DNA of 64,000 nt from Pseudonocardia sp. HH130629-09 (GCF_001294645.1 NZ_CP011869.1:124001-188000), one strand, 5' to 3'; positions 52,846 through 63,000 are shown, counted from the first letter of the stretch. A program made the numbers and translations. Notes: generated by a model not told the origin, from the letters alone.

Positions 52846-53126
52846 CGCGCGTCCTCGGTGGCCGCCTCGGCGCGCCGCTCGGCGAGCAGCTCATCGGTCA
52901 CCGACTCCGTCGGGTCGCCCTGCCAGGACTCGGCAATCTCCCGACGCATCCGCGAGACCAGTTGGGCGCGGGACTCCATCACCACCCGGCCGTCCTCGAC
53001 TGACAGTAGCAACGTGGATCCGGCAGCCAGACCCAGATCCCGACGGACCTGTGCAGGGATCAGGACCCGGCCGTCCCGATTGACGACAACCTCAACCCGG
53101 TCCGACCCACCAGCCTGTCCTGTCAT
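52842..53126 (-). CDS. vapB: AbrB/MazE-type antitoxin (VapB)
   Basis: 94 residues from ATG 53126. N-terminal SpoVT/AbrB swapped-hairpin DNA-binding domain: VEVVVNRDGRVLIPAQVRRD, then LGLAAGSTLLLSVEDGRVVM. The C-terminal acidic helix (EIAESWQGDPTESVTDELLA) would wrap the VapC active site. It should autorepress the operon. The 135 bp upstream (53127-53261) holds a short cgaaa repeat and no gene. Confidence 0.88.
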   Translation of the reverse strand: MTGQAGGSDRVEVVVNRDGRVLIPAQVRRDLGLAAGSTLLLSVEDGRVVMESRAQLVSRMRREIAESWQGDPTESVTDELLAERRAEAATEDAR

Positions 53127-53261
53127 GGCCGCATGATAGCTGACTGAACTACGCCACACTGACAAGGCAAGCGACTATCAGTCAGAAATGGGGTTCCGAC
53201 GGTTGTCCGAACGCTCAACGAAACGAAACGAAACAAATGCAATGCTTAGCGGGATCATGCG

Positions 53262-53600
53262 GTCGCCTGGTTCGCCTGCCGCGGTGTCACGGTCAAACGC
53301 GTGCTCAGCGACAACTGCGGCTGCTACAAGTCTCATCTCTGGCGCGACACGTGTGCCGAGCTGGGCATCACCCCGAAAAAGACACGGCCCTACCGGCCGC
53401 AGACGAACGGGAAGATCGAGCGCTTCCACAGGACCCTGGCCGAGGGCTGGGCCTTCAAGAAGTTCTACAACTCCGAGTCAGCCCGACTCGCGGCTCTGCC
53501 AGCATGGGTCCACGACTACAACCACCACAGGCCCCACTTGGCAATCGGAAAGGCCACACCCATCACCAGGTTGAACAACCTGGCTGGGCATCACACCTAG
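53262..53600 (+). pseudogene. IS481-family transposase, C-terminal fragment
   Basis: The open frame reads RVLSDNCGCYKSHLWRDTCA, then PYRPQTNGKIERFHRTLAEG and WVHDYNHHRPHLAIGKATPI, which is the second catalytic Asp, the Glu and the typical end of an IS481 rve domain. The first Asp and all upstream parts are missing. Its right end overlaps the 3' end of the MFS gene at 53563. Confidence 0.85.
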
Positions 53601-54876
53601 CGGGACGCTCCCGGGCCCTCGGTCCGGGCAGGCTCGGGGCCCCCGCACCGGCGGGGCGGATGGCGAGGGCGAGGGCGGCCCCGGCGACGGCCGCCGCGGC
53701 GAGTACCCCGAACAGCGTCGCGGTCCCGAGACCGGCGGCCACGAGCAGCCCGACGGCGGCCGGCCCGGCGATGGTACCGACGCGCCCGACGCCGGTGCAC
53801 CAGGCGATGCCCGCGCTGCGCACCCGGGCCGGGAACGTCGCCGCCGCCAGCCCGATCACCAGGATCTGGGTGCCGGTGGTCCCGAGCCCGACCACCGCGA
53901 CCAGGGGCAGCAGCACCGGGGCGTCGGGCTGCAGCCCCACGACGGCCAGCGCGAGTGCCCCCACCGCGAAGCCGGCCGCGACGACGCGGCGCGGGCCGTA
54001 CCGTTCCGCCAGCGGCGCGGCGCCGAGCGCACCCGCGATCGCGCCGCCGTTGAGCAGCAGCAGCGACAGCAGCGCGGCCCGGTCGTCGAACCCGGCCCGG
54101 CCCAGCAGCGCGGGCAGCCACGTCCCCAGCGCGAAGATCAGCAGCAGGCCGGTCGCGCTGACCAGGCCGAGCAGCACGGCCGCCGCGGCGGCGCCCCCGC
54201 CGAACAGCCCGGTGAACCCCGTCCCCCCGGCCGGGGTGCCGTCCCCGTCCGCGGCGTCGGCACCGGGTGGGGACCCTCCGTCGCGGGCCGCCCGCCACAC
54301 CGGGGACTCGGGCAGCCGGGCCACGGCCAGCGGCAGCAGAGTGACCAGCGGCAGCGCCCCGATCGCGAACAGGCCGCGCCAGCCGAGGTGCTCCAGCAGC
54401 ACGAGCGTCGCGAGGGTGCCGGCGACGCTGCCCAGCGGGATGCCGCAGTAGGCCAGCGTCGTGTGCAGCTGGCGGCGCCCGGGTGGCGCGGTCTCCGCGA
54501 CCAGCGCCCCGGTGACGGCGACGACGATGCCGATCCCGATCCCGGTGACGAGCCGCCAGGTCCCGAACGAGGCCACCGTCGATGTCGTCGCCGTCACCGC
54601 CATCCCGATGGAGAACCAGGCGTACCCGGCGAGCAGCACCGGGCGCCGTCCCCAGCGGTCGGCCGCCGCGCCGGCGGCGAGCGCCCCGACGAGCACCCCG
54701 GTCAGCGACCACGCGGCGACGGCACCCGCGCCGGCCGGGTCGAGCGGGCCCAGCTCACCGGAGCGTAGGAGCACCGGCACGAGCGCGCCGTAGACGACGA
54801 GGTCGTAGCCGTCGAACACCAGACCGGTGGTGCCGAGCGCGAGCGTCCACCCGGGCCCGGCGCGCCGCGCGCTCAC
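53563..54876 (-). CDS. MFS transporter of the polyketide cluster
   Basis: 437 residues from GTG 54876, which overlaps the P450 stop (GTGA). About 12 membrane helices; helix 1 is LALGTTGLVFDGYDLVVYGA with the AAHS-type Asp, and the signature AAADRWGRRPVLLAGYAWFS follows. Most similar in style to aromatic acid transporters, so it may export (or take up) the aromatic product. The last ~15 codons (ARCDAQPGCSTW) come from the neighbouring IS481 fragment, so the native C-terminus was replaced, probably without effect on the membrane part. Confidence 0.87.
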   Translation of the reverse strand: MSARRAGPGWTLALGTTGLVFDGYDLVVYGALVPVLLRSGELGPLDPAGAGAVAAWSLTGVLVGALAAGAAADRWGRRPVLLAGYAWFSIGMAVTATTSTVASFGTWRLVTGIGIGIVVAVTGALVAETAPPGRRQLHTTLAYCGIPLGSVAGTLATLVLLEHLGWRGLFAIGALPLVTLLPLAVARLPESPVWRAARDGGSPPGADAADGDGTPAGGTGFTGLFGGGAAAAAVLLGLVSATGLLLIFALGTWLPALLGRAGFDDRAALLSLLLLNGGAIAGALGAAPLAERYGPRRVVAAGFAVGALALAVVGLQPDAPVLLPLVAVVGLGTTGTQILVIGLAAATFPARVRSAGIAWCTGVGRVGTIAGPAAVGLLVAAGLGTATLFGVLAAAAVAGAALALAIRPAGAGAPSLPGPRARERPARCDAQPGCSTW

Positions 54877-56090
54877 GCCGCCCCGAAGCGGACGGGCAGC
54901 GCGCCCAGGTTGAGGTGGCGGCCGTTGGCGTAGAACCGGTCGACCGGCCCGGTGAGCGTCATCGGCGGGGCCGCGACGATCTCGTCGAGGACGGCGACGA
55001 GCTGGCGGCGGCCCAGCTGGGCGCCCAGGCAGTAGTGGATGCCCTGGCCGAGCGACAGGTGCGCCGCCGCGCCGCGGTCGAGCCGGAACCGGTCGGGCTC
55101 GATGAACCGGTCGGGGTCGCGGTTGGCGGCGCCGACGGCGAGCACCACCCGCGCCCCGGCGGGCAGCTCGACCCCGGCCACGTCGACGGCGCGGGTGGTG
55201 ACCCGGCTGCCGTGGTCGACCGGGGTGTCCAGGCGCAGCGTCTCGTCGACGGCGGCCCCGCGCAGCGCCGGGTCCGCGGCGAGCCGGGCGTGCAGGTCGT
55301 GGTCGCGGGCCAGGCGCAGCAGCAGGTGCCCGGCGGTGTTCATCGTCGTCTCGTGCCCGGCGATGGCGAACGCGACCAGCATGACCCGGAGGTCCTCGTC
55401 GGGCAGGGGGTGGCCGTCGACGCGCTCGCGGACCAGGGCGGCGAGGTAGCTGCCGTCGTCGTCGCGGCGTGCGCGGGCGATCTCGCCGTCGAGCAGGGCG
55501 GCGAACGCGGGCCAGAACCCGCCGCCGCGGGCCATCGTCGCCCAGGTGGTGCGGGTGAGCTGCAGGATGTCGGCGCGGGCCCGGGCGGAGAACCCGATGG
55601 TCTCGGCCAGCACCGCCAGCGGCAGGGTCGTGGTCAGCTCCGCGACGAGGTCGGCGCCACCGCGGGCGACCAGCGGCCGGACCGTGTCCGCCGCGAGCCC
55701 GGCGATCCGCGGTGCGACGGCGCGGACCGCGGAGGCCGCGAGCGCCGGGCGCATGAGCGCGCGGAACGCGGTGTGCTCGGGCGGGTCGTACTCCAGCGGC
55801 GCGAACCGCGGCTGGTCGGTGGCCCGGGGGAAGAACACGCCGTGGGCGGAGGAGAACGTCTCGTGGTCGCGCAGCGCGTCGAGGACGTGCGGGTAGCGGG
55901 CCAGCACCCACATGCCGCCGTGGGCCGCGGTGCGGACCGGCCCACCGGCGGCGCGCAGCCGGTCGTGCACCGCGCGGGCGACGTCCGGGGTGAACGCGGG
56001 GTCGTGGTGGTCGAACCGGTCGGTGAGGCGGGCGACGACGCCGTCGTCGTCGGTGCCGGTCGTGCCGGTCGCGGTGCTCCCCGCGCTCAT
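54873..56090 (-). CDS. Cytochrome P450
   Basis: 405 residues from ATG 56090 (ATGA overlap with the upstream gene). I-helix oxygen-activation motif VAFAIAGHETTMNTAGH, K-helix ExxR in VDETLRLDTP, and heme-binding loop HLSLGQGIHYCLGAQLGRRQ with the Cys thiolate. Size and lack of a membrane anchor mark a soluble bacterial class I P450 needing ferredoxin and reductase from elsewhere. It is the fifth gene of the cluster and would hydroxylate or further oxidise the polyketide-derived ring or its methyl group (inference). Confidence 0.92.
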   Translation of the reverse strand: MSAGSTATGTTGTDDDGVVARLTDRFDHHDPAFTPDVARAVHDRLRAAGGPVRTAAHGGMWVLARYPHVLDALRDHETFSSAHGVFFPRATDQPRFAPLEYDPPEHTAFRALMRPALAASAVRAVAPRIAGLAADTVRPLVARGGADLVAELTTTLPLAVLAETIGFSARARADILQLTRTTWATMARGGGFWPAFAALLDGEIARARRDDDGSYLAALVRERVDGHPLPDEDLRVMLVAFAIAGHETTMNTAGHLLLRLARDHDLHARLAADPALRGAAVDETLRLDTPVDHGSRVTTRAVDVAGVELPAGARVVLAVGAANRDPDRFIEPDRFRLDRGAAAHLSLGQGIHYCLGAQLGRRQLVAVLDEIVAAPPMTLTGPVDRFYANGRHLNLGALPVRFGAA

Positions 56091-57091
56091 GCGGTCCGCT
56101 CCGCGACGACGGCGGTCCAGGAGTACCCGCCGCCGCCGTTGAAGACCGCGGCGACCTCGCCGGGGGCGAGCATCGGGTGCAGGTCGGCGAGGTTCGCGAG
56201 CAGGTCCCCGGCACCGAGGTGGCCGGTGCGGCCGCCCAGGTCGACGACCTCGGCGGGGGTGATTCCGGCGAAGACGGGCTGGTAGATCTCGAACGCGAGC
56301 TGGCCGACCCGGGGCAGTGCGAGGTACCGCACCCGTGCGGGGTCGACGCCGGCGCGGCGCAGCGCGGTGGTGACGACCTCGCGCGCCCGGTCGGAGGCGG
56401 TCGCGGTGAACGCCTCGCGGGAGTGCCGGGCGAAGAACGCCTTTTTGGTGCGGGCGAGGTCGATCGTCGGGCCCTGCTCCTGGCGGGCGGTGCCGAACGG
56501 GTCGTCGCCGCGGTGCATGCCCTCCAGCTCGGGGGCCGAGGCGCTCGCGACGCCGCGGACCAGCCACGGGTCGCCCGGAGCCGGGTCCGCGGCGAGGAGC
56601 ATCGCGGTGCCGGCGTCGGCGTGGACGAGCCCGCGGTCCGACCGCCACCGGTCGAACCCGGGCGGGCAGAACCGGTCGCCGGTGGTGACGAGCACCGTCG
56701 AGCCGGGGTCGAGCGCGAGCCGGCCCGCGGCCAGCTCCAGCGCGGCCGCACCGCCGTTGGACAGCTGCCGGACGCCGACCGGCAGCGCGGCCCGGGTGCC
56801 GACCCGGTCGGCGACGAAGTGCGGCGGCGACCAGAGGTCGTGGCCCTGGTAGGTGGTCCAGGCGTGCAGCAGCGTCCCGATCCGGGCCGGGTCGGCCCCG
56901 GCCGCGTCGAGGACCCGGCGGGCGGCGTGCGCAGCCAGGACCGGGCCGGGCAGCTCGGGTCCGGCGACGGGGACCGAGACGTAACCGGAGCGCTGCGCCT
57001 CGGCCTCGCCGATCCGGCCGTCGGCCAGCGCGTCGGCGAGGGTCTCGCGGGTGTCGGGCAGCCAGGTGCCGACCGCGCGGACGGCGATCAT
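56087..57091 (-). CDS. KAS III-like acyltransferase with Ser in place of catalytic Cys
   Basis: 334 residues, ATG 57091, coupled on both sides by ATGA. Thiolase-fold features: RIGTLLHAWTTYQGHDLWSP, GRLALDPGSTVLVTTGDRF, and the C-terminal NGGGGYSWTAVVAE. At the position of the FabH active-site Cys the sequence reads RQLSNGGAAALELA, so Ser111 or a neighbour stands there. Such changes occur in KAS III homologues that move acyl groups rather than condense (DpsC with Ser; ChlB3, PtmR and CerJ are related acyltransferases). With a 6-MSA-type PKS in the same operon it may transfer the aryl acid from the ACP to an acceptor. Confidence 0.82.
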   Translation of the reverse strand: MIAVRAVGTWLPDTRETLADALADGRIGEAEAQRSGYVSVPVAGPELPGPVLAAHAARRVLDAAGADPARIGTLLHAWTTYQGHDLWSPPHFVADRVGTRAALPVGVRQLSNGGAAALELAAGRLALDPGSTVLVTTGDRFCPPGFDRWRSDRGLVHADAGTAMLLAADPAPGDPWLVRGVASASAPELEGMHRGDDPFGTARQEQGPTIDLARTKKAFFARHSREAFTATASDRAREVVTTALRRAGVDPARVRYLALPRVGQLAFEIYQPVFAGITPAEVVDLGGRTGHLGAGDLLANLADLHPMLAPGEVAAVFNGGGGYSWTAVVAERTA

Positions 57092-58575
57092 GCCGGGGCC
57101 TCCTGCCGGTCGGTGGGGCGGTCGGTGCGGTGCGGCGGGAAGACCAGGTCGAGGGGGTCGGTGCCGTCGGGGAGGTGCTCGTCGACGGCCCAGCGGACGA
57201 GCCGGCGGACGGGTTCGAACCCGTCCTGGGGCAGGGCCGGGTGGACGCTGACGGCGGCGCCGAGGTCGACGGTGCGCTGCACCCCGGCGCGGGGCAGCAC
57301 CGCGCGCAGCGCGCGGCGCAGCGACGGCGGGTGGACGCCGACGGTCTGGGTACCGGCGTCGAGGAACCGGACGGCGTCGGCGGGGGAGTCGACCGGGACG
57401 ATGTTCGCGACGCGGCCGGTGAGGGTGTCGGCGAACTCCACCGGTTCGTCGAGGTGGGAGACGATCACCGCGCCGGTCCCGTCGCCGTCGCCGATCACGG
57501 TGTGGAAGCCGCCGCCGGTGCGCAGCGCCCGCAGCCGGGCGCGCAGCTGCGGGTCGGGCCGCGCGGCGGCGGTGGAGACCTGCGGGGGCAGGGTCTGCAG
57601 GGCGGCGTGCACGCGGCGGCCGAGGTCCTCGGCGGCGGCGACGCCGTCGGGGCCGGTGCCGCAGGCGGCGTAGACGACCCGGGCGTTGACGCAGCCGACC
57701 TGGTTGAACGCGCCGACGTCGAGGGCGAGGCGGTGCGCGACGTCGTCGACGACGGCCGGGTCGAACGACTCCGGCCCTAGCACGGTCGCGCTGTTCTTCG
57801 GGTCGAAGGTGACCAGCTCCAGCCCCGGCCCGAGGTAGCCCAGCGCGTGGCGCACCGAGCCGGTGCCGCCCCAGGCGACGATCCGGTCGGCGACGGCCGG
57901 GTCGTACAGCCGGGCCTCCACCCCGGCGTCGCCGCCCTTCCAGTAGGCGACCGACACCGCGCGGGCCAGCGGGTGGTCCGGGTCGAGCTCGATCATCGTG
58001 CGGGCCAGCGCGACCATGGTCAGCGGGTCGTTCGACGGGGTCTTGACCACGGCCTCGCCGCGGGTCAGCCCGGTGCGGGCGACGGTCATCGCGGCGATCA
58101 GCGGGCTGTTGCCGGCGATCACGTGGACGGCCCGGACGCCGAAGGCGTGCACGGCCCCGACCCGGCCGTCGGCGCAGCGGGTCTCCGGCCAGCCGGTGAG
58201 GTGCTCGCGCCCGACGGCGTCGACGACCTCGGTGAGGGCCTCGCGGGTGAACAGCGCGGGTAGCAGCCGCAGGTTGGACCGCACCAGCTCGGGCGGCACG
58301 TCGGCGAGCCCCGCGGAGTGCCGGACGACGTCGCGCAGCAGCGGGTTGTCGTCCGGGTCCAGCCGCCGTCCGAACGCGACGAGGTGCTCGACGACGTCGT
58401 CGAGGTCCAGCGCGTCGAGGTCGGCGGACAGGCGGGCGTCGCGGCGGGCCAGGTCGGGCAGCACCGCGTACGGGTCGGTGGTGGCGAATCCGGTACCGGC
58501 GCGGCCGTCGGCGGTCACCCAGGGCCCCTCGACGACCTCGCCGCCCACCACGGCCGGGAGCCGCAGCGCGCTCAC
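57088..58575 (-). CDS. LuxC-like acyl-CoA/acyl-protein reductase
   Basis: 495 residues from GTG 58575 (GTGA overlap). Aldehyde-dehydrogenase-like PF05893 fold: VHAFGVRAVHVIAGNSPLIA, AVVKTPSNDPLTMVALARTM, RIVAWGGTGSVRHALGY and the likely nucleophilic Cys in GAFNQVGCVNARVVYAA. LuxC proteins reduce an activated acyl group, bound to Cys, to an aldehyde with NADPH. The gene is directly downstream of a LuxE-type adenylating enzyme, as in luminescence operons and in the EhpF/EhpG pair of the griseoluteic acid phenazine pathway, where an aromatic acid is reduced to an aldehyde. Confidence 0.88.
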   Translation of the reverse strand: MSALRLPAVVGGEVVEGPWVTADGRAGTGFATTDPYAVLPDLARRDARLSADLDALDLDDVVEHLVAFGRRLDPDDNPLLRDVVRHSAGLADVPPELVRSNLRLLPALFTREALTEVVDAVGREHLTGWPETRCADGRVGAVHAFGVRAVHVIAGNSPLIAAMTVARTGLTRGEAVVKTPSNDPLTMVALARTMIELDPDHPLARAVSVAYWKGGDAGVEARLYDPAVADRIVAWGGTGSVRHALGYLGPGLELVTFDPKNSATVLGPESFDPAVVDDVAHRLALDVGAFNQVGCVNARVVYAACGTGPDGVAAAEDLGRRVHAALQTLPPQVSTAAARPDPQLRARLRALRTGGGFHTVIGDGDGTGAVIVSHLDEPVEFADTLTGRVANIVPVDSPADAVRFLDAGTQTVGVHPPSLRRALRAVLPRAGVQRTVDLGAAVSVHPALPQDGFEPVRRLVRWAVDEHLPDGTDPLDLVFPPHRTDRPTDRQEAPA

Positions 58576-60017
58576 CGGTCCCCACCCCGCGCGGTGAGGT
58601 GTTCCAGCGCGCCGCGGTGGGCCCGGTCGGTCGCCGCGCAGTTGATCTTGTCGGGGTCACCGGCCTCGGTGAGCCGGACGATGCCGTCGTGCACCTGCGG
58701 GGTGCCGCGCCCGCAGGCGCACCGGTCGTAGGTGACGGTGACCCGGTCCTCGGAGCGGAACCCGCCCCAGTGGGTGCGGGCTAGCAGGTCGACGAACGCG
58801 CCGCGCCCGGTGTGGGTGCCGCGCCGCGGGGCGGGCTCGTCGGTGACCGGGTCGAGGACGTAGGCGACCGTCCACGGTTCGAGGTGGTAGCGGCCCTCGG
58901 CGCACATCGGGTGCAGCGCGGTGGTCTCGGTCATTGCGTAGATGTGGCGCAGGCGGTCGGCGCCGGTGAAGCGGCGGACGTGGTCCTGCCAGTCGTCGGG
59001 CATGTGCGCACCCTTGGTCCCGCCGCCGGGCTCGACGGCGGAGTCGGGCGCGAACACCCCGGTCAGGCCCCGGTCGAGGCCGGCCGTAGCCAGCCCGTGC
59101 AGGGTGTTCCAGGTGTTCATGAGGTAGACGCGGCGGCCGCGCAGCTCGTCGGCGAGGCGGGCGGTGAACCCGGGCAGCGCGGCGTCGGACTCGCGGCGCA
59201 GCTGCTCGAACTCGTCGCGGCGGGCGAGCAGGTCCGGGTCGGTGAGCGCGTCGTCGGGGGTCTCGCCGCGGGCGCGGGCGGCGGCGAGGCGGCCGGCGAG
59301 CAGCATGACGTCGGCGCTCATCCGGCCCGGGTGCATCGCGTACACGCCGTCCTCGCCGCCGGCGACGTGGTCGGCGAGGGCGTCGACGCAGCGCATGATG
59401 CCGCTGCGGCCGTGGCGGACCATGGGCCACACCACGGGGACCGGGGCGCCGTCGTGGCCGTCGGCGCGGCGGACCCGGGCGCCGACGACGGCGAACATCG
59501 CGTCGACCTCGGCGTGGGTGTGCGGGACGAACGACATCGTCCCCGAGGTCACCGACGAGTGCTGGACCCGCAGGTCGGTGCGGTCGTCGAGGTCGGAGAG
59601 CCAATCGTCCACGTTCCCGGCGACGGCCGGGTCGGCGCCGGCGAGGTCGACGGTCGTGAGCCGGCCCAGCCAGCGGGTGAGGTGGTCGAAGCGCTTCCGG
59701 TGCAGCAGCGCGGCCGGGTAGGACTTATAGACCTCCGGGGAGAACAGCAGCGGGACCGCGGCGTCGAGGTCGGGCAGGTCGTCGACGCCGGTCTCCTCGA
59801 CCATCGCGGTGAGCACGTCGAGGCGGCCGTGCAGGGCGGCGAACCGCTCCCGCAGCGCGGCGAGCTGCAGGTCGGCCAGCTCGCCCGGGTCGAACCGGTG
59901 CAGCGCGGTGTAGTCGCCGCCGGCCCAGTCGAGCGGGTGGTCGGCGAACCGGCGCGCCGAGGTGGGGGCCGGTGCGGTCCCGGTCGGTGCCGTCCCGGTG
60001 GGTGTCGTGGCGGTCAT
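58572..60017 (-). CDS. LuxE/EhpF-like ANL-superfamily acyl-activating enzyme
   Basis: 481 residues from ATG 60017 (ATGA overlap with the PKS stop). A nucleotide-binding loop TDLRVQHSSVTSGTMSFVPH replaces the usual SSGTTG motif, followed by GVFAPDSAVEPGGGTKGAHM, RHIYAMTETTALHPMCAEGR (the TE/YGxTE motif) and a C-terminal THTGRGAFVDLLARTHWGGF with the Asp-containing FRSEDRVTVTYDRCACGRGT hinge. These fit LuxE-type acyl-protein synthetases and the phenazine enzyme EhpF rather than ordinary CoA ligases. It probably adenylates the carboxylic acid made by the PKS and hands it to the LuxC protein. Confidence 0.83.
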   Translation of the reverse strand: MTATTPTGTAPTGTAPAPTSARRFADHPLDWAGGDYTALHRFDPGELADLQLAALRERFAALHGRLDVLTAMVEETGVDDLPDLDAAVPLLFSPEVYKSYPAALLHRKRFDHLTRWLGRLTTVDLAGADPAVAGNVDDWLSDLDDRTDLRVQHSSVTSGTMSFVPHTHAEVDAMFAVVGARVRRADGHDGAPVPVVWPMVRHGRSGIMRCVDALADHVAGGEDGVYAMHPGRMSADVMLLAGRLAAARARGETPDDALTDPDLLARRDEFEQLRRESDAALPGFTARLADELRGRRVYLMNTWNTLHGLATAGLDRGLTGVFAPDSAVEPGGGTKGAHMPDDWQDHVRRFTGADRLRHIYAMTETTALHPMCAEGRYHLEPWTVAYVLDPVTDEPAPRRGTHTGRGAFVDLLARTHWGGFRSEDRVTVTYDRCACGRGTPQVHDGIVRLTEAGDPDKINCAATDRAHRGALEHLTARGGDR

Positions 60018-63000
60018 GCGGGTCCTCCGGCTTCGGCCGTGGCGGTCGCGGCCTCGTCGGTGTCGGCGGGAGTGCCGTCGGCGGTGCTGTCGACGGCGAG
60101 CCGCCCGGCGAGGTGGGCGGCGACCGCGTCGGCCGTCGGGTGGTTCCACAGCAGCGTCGGCGCGAGCGCGAGCCCGGTGGCGCGTTCCAGGCGCAGCCGC
60201 AGCATCGAGCCCATGAGCGAGTCGACGCCGAGCTCGCCGAGGGCGGCGTCGCCGGGCACCGCGTCGGCGCCCAGTACGGCCGCGGCTGTGTCGCGGACGG
60301 TGTCGCGCAGGGCCCGCCGCAGCTCCGGGCCGCTCAGCGCGGCCCAGTCGGCGTCGCCGCCGGCGTCGTCGTCGGGTGGCGGGGCGAGCCCGTCGAGCAG
60401 CGACGGCCGCGGTCCGGTGTGGTCGGTGCGCACCGGCAGCGCGAGCACCGGCCCGGGGCCGAGGGCGGCGCGGTCGTCGAGGACCCGGTCGAGGACGGCC
60501 AGCGCCCGCTCCGGCGTGAGGTCGGCGGAGCCCCGCGCGTCGAGCTCGACGTCGGTGGCGGCCGCCGAGCGGGCCATGCCGAGCCCCCGCCACGACGTCC
60601 ACGCGATGCTGGCGCAGCCCCGGTCCCCGGCGCCGCGGCGGCGGGCGGCCAGCCCGTCGAGCGCCCCGTTCGCGGCGGCGTAGGCGGCCTGGCCGGGCAG
60701 CCCGAGCAGCGGGCCGGCCGAGGAGAACAGCACCAGGAAGTCCAGCTCCCCGGGCGGGAACAGCGCGTCCAGCGCCGCGGCCCCGGCGACCTTGGCGTGC
60801 ACGGTGGTGCGCACGTCGTCGTCGGTGAGGTCCAGGGCCGGGGCGCTGCGCACGGCGCCCGCGGCGTGCACGACGCCGCGGACCGGGGGCAGGGCGAGCG
60901 CGTCGAGCGCGTCGCGCACGGCGGTGTCATCGGTGACGTCGGCGGCGACCGGGAACACCGCGGCCCCGGCGGCCTCGACGTCCAGGACGGCGCGGACCCG
61001 CGGATCGGCCGGGTCCCAGGCCTCGCGCGGGGGCAGCGCGGTCCGGCCGAGCAGCACGATCCGGCGCGCGCCGCGTTCGGCGAGGTGCTCAGCGACCACG
61101 GCCCCGACCGCGCCGGTGCCGCCGGTGACCAGGTAGGTCCCGTCCGGGCGCAGTGCCGGTGCCGGGTCGTCGGCGCGCGGGGCCGGGACGGCGCGCGGGG
61201 CGCGCAGGCCGCCGGGGGTGACCGCGAGCACGGGCTCGCCGGCGTGGCCGCCGTCGGCTCCGGCGGCGGCGTCGTGGCGGGTGGTGAGCAGGTGGCGCAG
61301 CGCGGGGGCGGCGGCGCGGGCCCCGTCGTCGTCGGCCGGGAGGTCTAGCAGTCCGCCGACGACGTCGGGGTGCTCGGTCGCGAGGACGCGGGCGACCCCG
61401 GCGGCCGCCGCCGTGCTCGGCCCGGGCGCGTCGTGCAGGCCCCGGGTGACGAGGTGCAGGGTGACCGCGACGCCCCCGTCGGCGCCGGTGGGGCCGCCGC
61501 TGCGGACCGCGCGGTGGAGCACGTCGCGCACGGTGGTGACCGCGGCCGCGGGGTCGTCCGGGGCCGCGACCAGCAGCTGCGGCGCGCTCCCGTCGACCTC
61601 CAGGCCGAGCAGCGCGGCGAGCTCCGCGGCGCCGGGCCCGTCGGCGACGGCGACGCGCGGCCCGGACGCGGGCGCACCCGCCGCACGACCGCCGCCGGCG
61701 GCACCGCCGGGGGTCGGGGGACCGCCGGGGGTCGGGGTGTCGGCCGGCTCCAGGTCGGTCCAGCGCACGCCGAACGCGGTCTCGGCGAGCTCCGGGCGGC
61801 CGGCTCCCCGCGGCTCGGCGTAGCGGATCCCGTCCAGGCGCCCGAGCAGGGCGTCGCCGTCGCCGCGCAGCTCCACGTCGACGGTCAGCGGGCGGTCCGG
61901 GTCGAGGGCGGCCACGACCCGGGCCCGGTCGGCGCGGGTCGCGGCGTCGACGTCGAGCTCCACCCGGTCCAGCGCGGCGGGCATGCGCAGCGCCGCGGGC
62001 CCGTCGAACACCACCGACGCGGCGGACAGGGCGGCGTCGAGCAGCGCGGCCGGGCCGCGGCGGCGCAGGACGCCGTCGGGGTCGGCGGCGACGTCGGCGA
62101 CCAGCACGCCGTCGCCGCGGCGCAGCTTCTCCACCCGCCACGGGAAGCCCATGGCGGCCACGCCCAGCTCGGCGAGCCGCTCGACGACCGCGCCCGGGTC
62201 AGCGGGCTCGGCCGCGGCGTCGGCGTCGAGCCGCGCGGGCGTCGCGGGCCCGCGGTCCGCGCGCGACTCCGAGTGCAGCGACCAGCGGCCCCCGGGTTCG
62301 CGGGACAGCAGCCGCAGCGCGTCGCCGTCGCGGACGACCTGCAGCGCGCGCCGCGGCCCGTCCTCCGCCGGCACGACGACGGGCCAGTGCAGCGCGACCC
62401 CGGTCAGCGCGGCGGTGCCGGCGGCGTGCAGGTGGCTGAGCAGGGTCACCGCGGCCGGGACGATCTCCACCCCGAGCACGGGGTGGCGGCCCGGGTAGGG
62501 GCGGGTGCGCTCGTCGAGGGTGGTGGCGTGCACGGTGACGCCGGTGCCGGGCACCTCGACGGGCGCGCCGAGCAGCGTATGCGCCGGGGCCGGCGGCGCG
62601 ACGGGCGGGTGCTCGACCCGGTACGGGCGGTGCCGCCACGCGACACCGGGCAGCCGGGCCCGCCGCCCGTCGGGGACCCGTGGGCCGGTGCGGACACCGC
62701 GGCACCACAGGGTCGCCGCGGCGGCGGCCAGCGCCGCGACCTCGGGCCGGTGGCGGCGCAAGCTCGCGACGACGGTGCCGTCCTCGACCCCGGCCGCGGC
62801 GAGGGTCTCGGCGGCCGAGTGCGCGACGACCGGGTGCGCGGAGACCTCCAGGAACACCCGGTGCCCGTCCTCGGCGGCGGCGGTGACGGCGTCGGCGAAC
62901 CGGACCGGGTTGCGCAGGTTCTCGGCCCAGTAGGCGGCGTCCTGGGGGTGGTCGCCGCGCGGGTCGTCCAGCGCGGTGGTGTAGCGGGTGACGGCGGGGG

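Noticed and set aside
53215..53240. cgaaacgaaacgaaac repeat
   Set aside because: A short simple repeat in an intergenic gap; no link to an origin or iteron structure was seen.
54582..56285. Long + strand ORF of 567 codons opposite the P450 and transporter
   Set aside because: It is antisense to well-supported genes with clear motifs, is very rich in Arg/Ala/Gly and shows no domain. Such shadow frames are common in G+C-rich DNA; the same holds for 59972-61348 and 58812-60683.
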